From Ramlibacter aurantiacus (GTDB taxonomy: Bacteria > Pseudomonadota > Gammaproteobacteria > Burkholderiales > Burkholderiaceae_C), in the NCBI RefSeq assembly GCF_016722895.1, contig NZ_JAEQNA010000007.1:62001-126000 (forward strand): 64,000 bases of DNA, read 5' to 3'. The notes under the pieces were generated by a model, which worked only from the letters and a program-made list of their open reading frames with translations, was not told the origin of the DNA and made no database searches. The translations under genes were made by a program, and so were the position numbers. Shown here in pieces: positions 61,388 to 64,000 of this stretch. Numbering within the stretch: position 1 is the first letter of the stretch; every line of letters begins with the position of its first letter.

Positions 61388-63232
61388 TTATCCGAGCGCG
61401 TGTTTGCCATCGCCGGCGAACGGTGCCCAGTCGGCGCCCGGCCGCGCCGGACGACCCGCCGCCGGGGCACCGCCCGCGGGTGTTCGCCTCCGCGCCTGGT
61501 CCAGGTCGGCCAGCGTCGGCCAGCTCGAGACGCCCGATTCGCCCAGGTGTTCGGGCGTGAGGCCGGCGTCCTGCAGCAGCGTGCCCAGGCCACCGATCTC
61601 ACGGCCCATCCAGGGGTGCAGGATGCGCGGCGCCTTTTCCCGCGCAGGCTTGTCGGCGCGGCTGATCCAGGTCATGGCCGACACCAGCGCGTCAGTCAGC
61701 ACCTCGGCCAGCGTGTCGATCGCGTCGGGTCCAGCTATCGGGCCCACGCCGCCGCCCATCAGGCCGATCAAGGCGCGTCCGGCCTGCTTGACCAGCTCGG
61801 GTGTGGTTTGCCGTTGCGGCAGCTGAAGCAGCCGGGGAATCAAGCCGACCGCCTCTTGTCTTGCTGCTTCGGACGTTCCTGCGTGTTCCGCCACCGCATC
61901 GATCAACAGCCGCGTCTCCATCGGGGCAGCCAGGCCGTCGGTGAACACACCGGCGGGCGTCTCACGATGCCGGCTCAGCCCCCGCGCCAGCTCGACGTAG
62001 CGCTGGGCCCGCGTCACCGGCGGCTCGGCTCCCAGGACGCGGCGCAGGCCATCGACGTGGCGGTGCTCGAGCTTGCCCGGGGCCTGCAGGCACGCCCGAA
62101 TGGCACCCTCGGTCGCCACCGACCGGGTGAGGTACGGCTCGAGCACGAGCAAGCTGTCCAGCGGCATGGGCTGCTGGACATAGACGTCGGCCCAGCCAGG
62201 CGCCAGTGCGCCGCCCTCACGGTGCGCTGCGACCAGTGCGTCGAGCAGGACGGGGCGGCCACCGGCGCCAACATGCTGCGCCGATGCAAGCAAGCGACCC
62301 ATGGCCCGCGCCCGCTCGGCAAACGCGACCTGCCCCGCCTCATCCAGCAATCGGCGGCAGATCTCCACCGCAACTCGAGCCACCCGTGCATCGACCGTGA
62401 GCCGCTTCAGGCAGGCACACAGGTGGCCCACCGCGGCGTCGGCGGCGACTGGCCGGGTCAGCCGGAAGACCCGCTGCAGGGTGGGCGCCGCAGCGGCCAT
62501 GCGCGGGGCCAGCAGGTCCAGGCGGGCGGCATCCAGCGCCTGGCGAATCCCCGCTTCGTGGTGCAACGACTGGGTCAGCAGGTTCATCGCACCGGCCAGG
62601 TTGGCGACGTGATCGGCGCAGAGATAAGGCAGCGCGTGAGGCAGCGCCTGAGTGAGCACGGACAGTCGCTGCGCGCCCGTCAACCCCAGCGAAGCGTGAC
62701 CCAGCGCAACGACGAGCAGCTCACGCCTTTCGTTGGCACAACCGCTCCATCGCAACTGGGCGCCGATCACCTGGCTCAAGCTGGCGAGCAGATCAGGCAC
62801 CGCCAAGGGGGTGCCCGCGTCGCGCTGCCTCTGGGCCAGCAGGTGGATGCGGCCGAAGACGTCGACGAGACCCGTTGACGAAAGCGAATGCCGGCTCGCT
62901 GGTCCAGCGATGTCCTGCAACTGCTCGGCACCCGACCGGCCGCTCGGGTGTTCGACGAGTGGCGTCTCCCGCCGGCGCGCGCTGAGGAACTGGCCCGCCA
63001 GGTGAGCGCCCACGTGGAGCGCGACCGAAGCGATGATGGGCGCCGCCACGCCCATCGTGGTTCCGCAAAAGGCCATGACAGACCGGCCGTGCAGGGGAAG
63101 TCCGAGTTGGCTCGGTGGCTGGGGTTCTCGCACCGGCCTCACCGGAACCGCCACATGATCGGCGGCCGCGACCGCCGGCAAGGCGGCACGTGAAGCCGAG
63201 GGGGCCCCGCGCTGGGGGGCTGATGCGTGCAT
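61388..63232 (-). CDS. Unknown large protein, paralogue B of a tandem pair
   Basis: A 614-residue protein, paralogue of the one at 59259, 101 bases upstream of it in the same direction. The N-terminus carries DHVAVPVRPVREPQPPSQ and then a hydrophobic stretch (VMAFCGTTMGVAAPIIASVA) near residues 52-71. The long helical region shares SLGLTGAQRLSVLTQALPHA, RVFRLTRPV, MPLDSLLVLEPYL, HRETPAGVFTDGL, AVGLIPRLLQLPQ and SAMTWISRAD with its partner, and ends GDGKHALG. The ATG at 63232 has AGGAG upstream; the longer frame to 63280 is less likely. No catalytic motif seen. Confidence 0.8.
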   Translation of the reverse strand: MHASAPQRGAPSASRAALPAVAAADHVAVPVRPVREPQPPSQLGLPLHGRSVMAFCGTTMGVAAPIIASVALHVGAHLAGQFLSARRRETPLVEHPSGRSGAEQLQDIAGPASRHSLSSTGLVDVFGRIHLLAQRQRDAGTPLAVPDLLASLSQVIGAQLRWSGCANERRELLVVALGHASLGLTGAQRLSVLTQALPHALPYLCADHVANLAGAMNLLTQSLHHEAGIRQALDAARLDLLAPRMAAAAPTLQRVFRLTRPVAADAAVGHLCACLKRLTVDARVARVAVEICRRLLDEAGQVAFAERARAMGRLLASAQHVGAGGRPVLLDALVAAHREGGALAPGWADVYVQQPMPLDSLLVLEPYLTRSVATEGAIRACLQAPGKLEHRHVDGLRRVLGAEPPVTRAQRYVELARGLSRHRETPAGVFTDGLAAPMETRLLIDAVAEHAGTSEAARQEAVGLIPRLLQLPQRQTTPELVKQAGRALIGLMGGGVGPIAGPDAIDTLAEVLTDALVSAMTWISRADKPAREKAPRILHPWMGREIGGLGTLLQDAGLTPEHLGESGVSSWPTLADLDQARRRTPAGGAPAAGRPARPGADWAPFAGDGKHALG

Positions 63233-63346
63233 GGGTGTCTCGCTCCTGCGCGGGCGGTTGCGCGCAAGGCCATGGGTCACCTTGGGCGGGCCAGCGGTTC
63301 CCCGACACCGGCAACACGGGGGAACGCGCCCTGGCGAGCTGGGCGG

Positions 63347-64000
63347 CTACACGTTGAACAGGAAGTTCAGCACGTCGCCGTCCTTGACGACGTACTCCTT
63401 GCCTTCGCTGCGCATCTTGCCGGCGTCCTTGGCCGCCTGCTCACCGCCCAGGCGCACGTAGTCGTCGAAGGCGATGGTCTGAGCACGGATGAAGCCGCGC
63501 TCGAAATCGCCGTGGATCACGCCGGCCGCCTGCGGCGCCGTGGCCCCGATGGGGATGGTCCAGGCGCGCACTTCCTTCTCGCCAGCCGTGAAGTAGGTCT
63601 GCAGGCCCAGCAGCCGGAAGGCAGCGCGGATCAGGCGGTTCAGGCCCGGCTCGGTCTGGCCGATCTCGGACAGGAACAGGGCCTTGTCCTCGTCGCTCAT
63701 GTCGGCCATGTCGGCTTCCATCTTGGCGCAGATGGCCACCACGGGGGCGTTCTGCGTGGCCGCGTACGCCTCCAGGCGCTCCAGCAGCGGGTTGTTGTCG
63801 AAGCCGTCCTCGGCCACGTTGGCCACGAACATGGCGCGCTTGGCGGTGATCAGGCACAGCGGCTTGAGCAGGGCTTGCTCCTCGGTGCTCAGCTCCATCG
63901 TGCGCACCGGACGTCCTTCGTTCAGCGCCGCCTGCACCCGCCCCAGCAGCGGCACCAGCTTGGCGGCTTCCTTGTCGTTGCCACTCTTGGCGGCCTTGGT
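63347..64000 (-). CDS. ychF: Ribosome-associated ATPase YchF (5' end cut by window edge)
   Basis: The C-terminal 217 residues of the universally conserved Obg-family ATPase. KPLCLITAKRAMFVANVAED is the G-domain strand followed by AICAKMEADMADMSDEDKA. The C-terminal TGS domain contains GLQTYFTAGEKEVRAWTIPI, then GVIHGDFERGFIRAQTIAFD and the ending VKDGDVLNFLFNV, exactly the YchF C-terminus. YchF hydrolyses ATP rather than GTP and binds ribosomes. It is upstream of paralogue B on the same strand with a 114-base gap. Confidence 0.95.
   Translation of the reverse strand, partial: TKAAKSGNDKEAAKLVPLLGRVQAALNEGRPVRTMELSTEEQALLKPLCLITAKRAMFVANVAEDGFDNNPLLERLEAYAATQNAPVVAICAKMEADMADMSDEDKALFLSEIGQTEPGLNRLIRAAFRLLGLQTYFTAGEKEVRAWTIPIGATAPQAAGVIHGDFERGFIRAQTIAFDDYVRLGGEQAAKDAGKMRSEGKEYVVKDGDVLNFLFNV

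Noticed and set aside
1..64000. CRISPR arrays, rRNA genes, insertion sequences, replication origin
   Set aside because: I looked for regularly spaced repeats, rRNA signatures, transposase-like frames, and clusters of DnaA boxes and saw none.

Overview
This 64 kb window is very GC-rich and densely coded. It looks like a chromosomal segment of a betaproteobacterium in the order Burkholderiales, most likely the family Comamonadaceae. That placement is inferred from gene neighbourhoods and protein character, not from a search: dusB-fis-purH, rubredoxin/ThiD-like/hemL, yqgE-ruvX-pyrR-pyrB-pyrX-plsC, the twitching-motility pilG-H-I-J-L cluster, and a Bug-type solute receptor. Both ends cut genes: a TauE/SafE permease on the left and the GTPase YchF on the right. 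I see no rRNA, CRISPR array, transposase or integrase. One tRNA gene, Arg(CCU), is present.

Layout. 1-15.3 kb: 3-oxoadipyl-CoA thiolase, a DUF1841 protein, a di-haem cytochrome c, a MoxR/acetyltransferase/VWA cluster, tRNA-Arg, a two-subunit molybdenum hydroxylase of the isoquinoline oxidoreductase type, a glutaryl-CoA dehydrogenase/CoA-transferase pair with a divergent LysR regulator, a polysaccharide deacetylase, an SMR exporter, an outer-membrane channel-like protein and a BON lipoprotein. 15.7-23.5 kb: a small orphan protein, a divergent iron ABC transporter pair sharing a Fur-like site, then the pyrimidine operon. 23.5-34.5 kb: a photolyase and the Pil-Chp chemosensory system. 34.5-40 kb: rubredoxin, ThiD-like kinase, hemL, and the purH-fis-dusB operon.

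40-49.7 kb: a LysR regulator divergent from a dihydrodipicolinate-synthase-family enzyme and an orphan Bug receptor, then a YqaA membrane protein, a membrane-anchored short-chain dehydrogenase, an MFS exporter, the TIGR02588/TIGR02587 pair, exonuclease III and SerA. 49.8-54.6 kb: the three-gene operon for N-acetylglutaminylglutamine amide, an osmoprotectant. 55-64 kb: a methyltransferase, a NhaR-like regulator, a Tim44-like protein, a DUF1232 protein, a serine hydrolase, two tandem paralogues that I cannot assign to any family, and YchF.

Most of the window is ordinary housekeeping and catabolic DNA. The parts most worth a second look are the tandem unknown paralogues (59.3-63.2 kb), an 82-nt palindromic insert bounded by 16-nt direct repeats that split the yqgE/ruvX junction, the catalytically degenerate dihydroorotase PyrX, the divergent ThiD-like protein between rubredoxin and hemL, and the Fur-like site between two iron-transporter genes that have no binding protein beside them.
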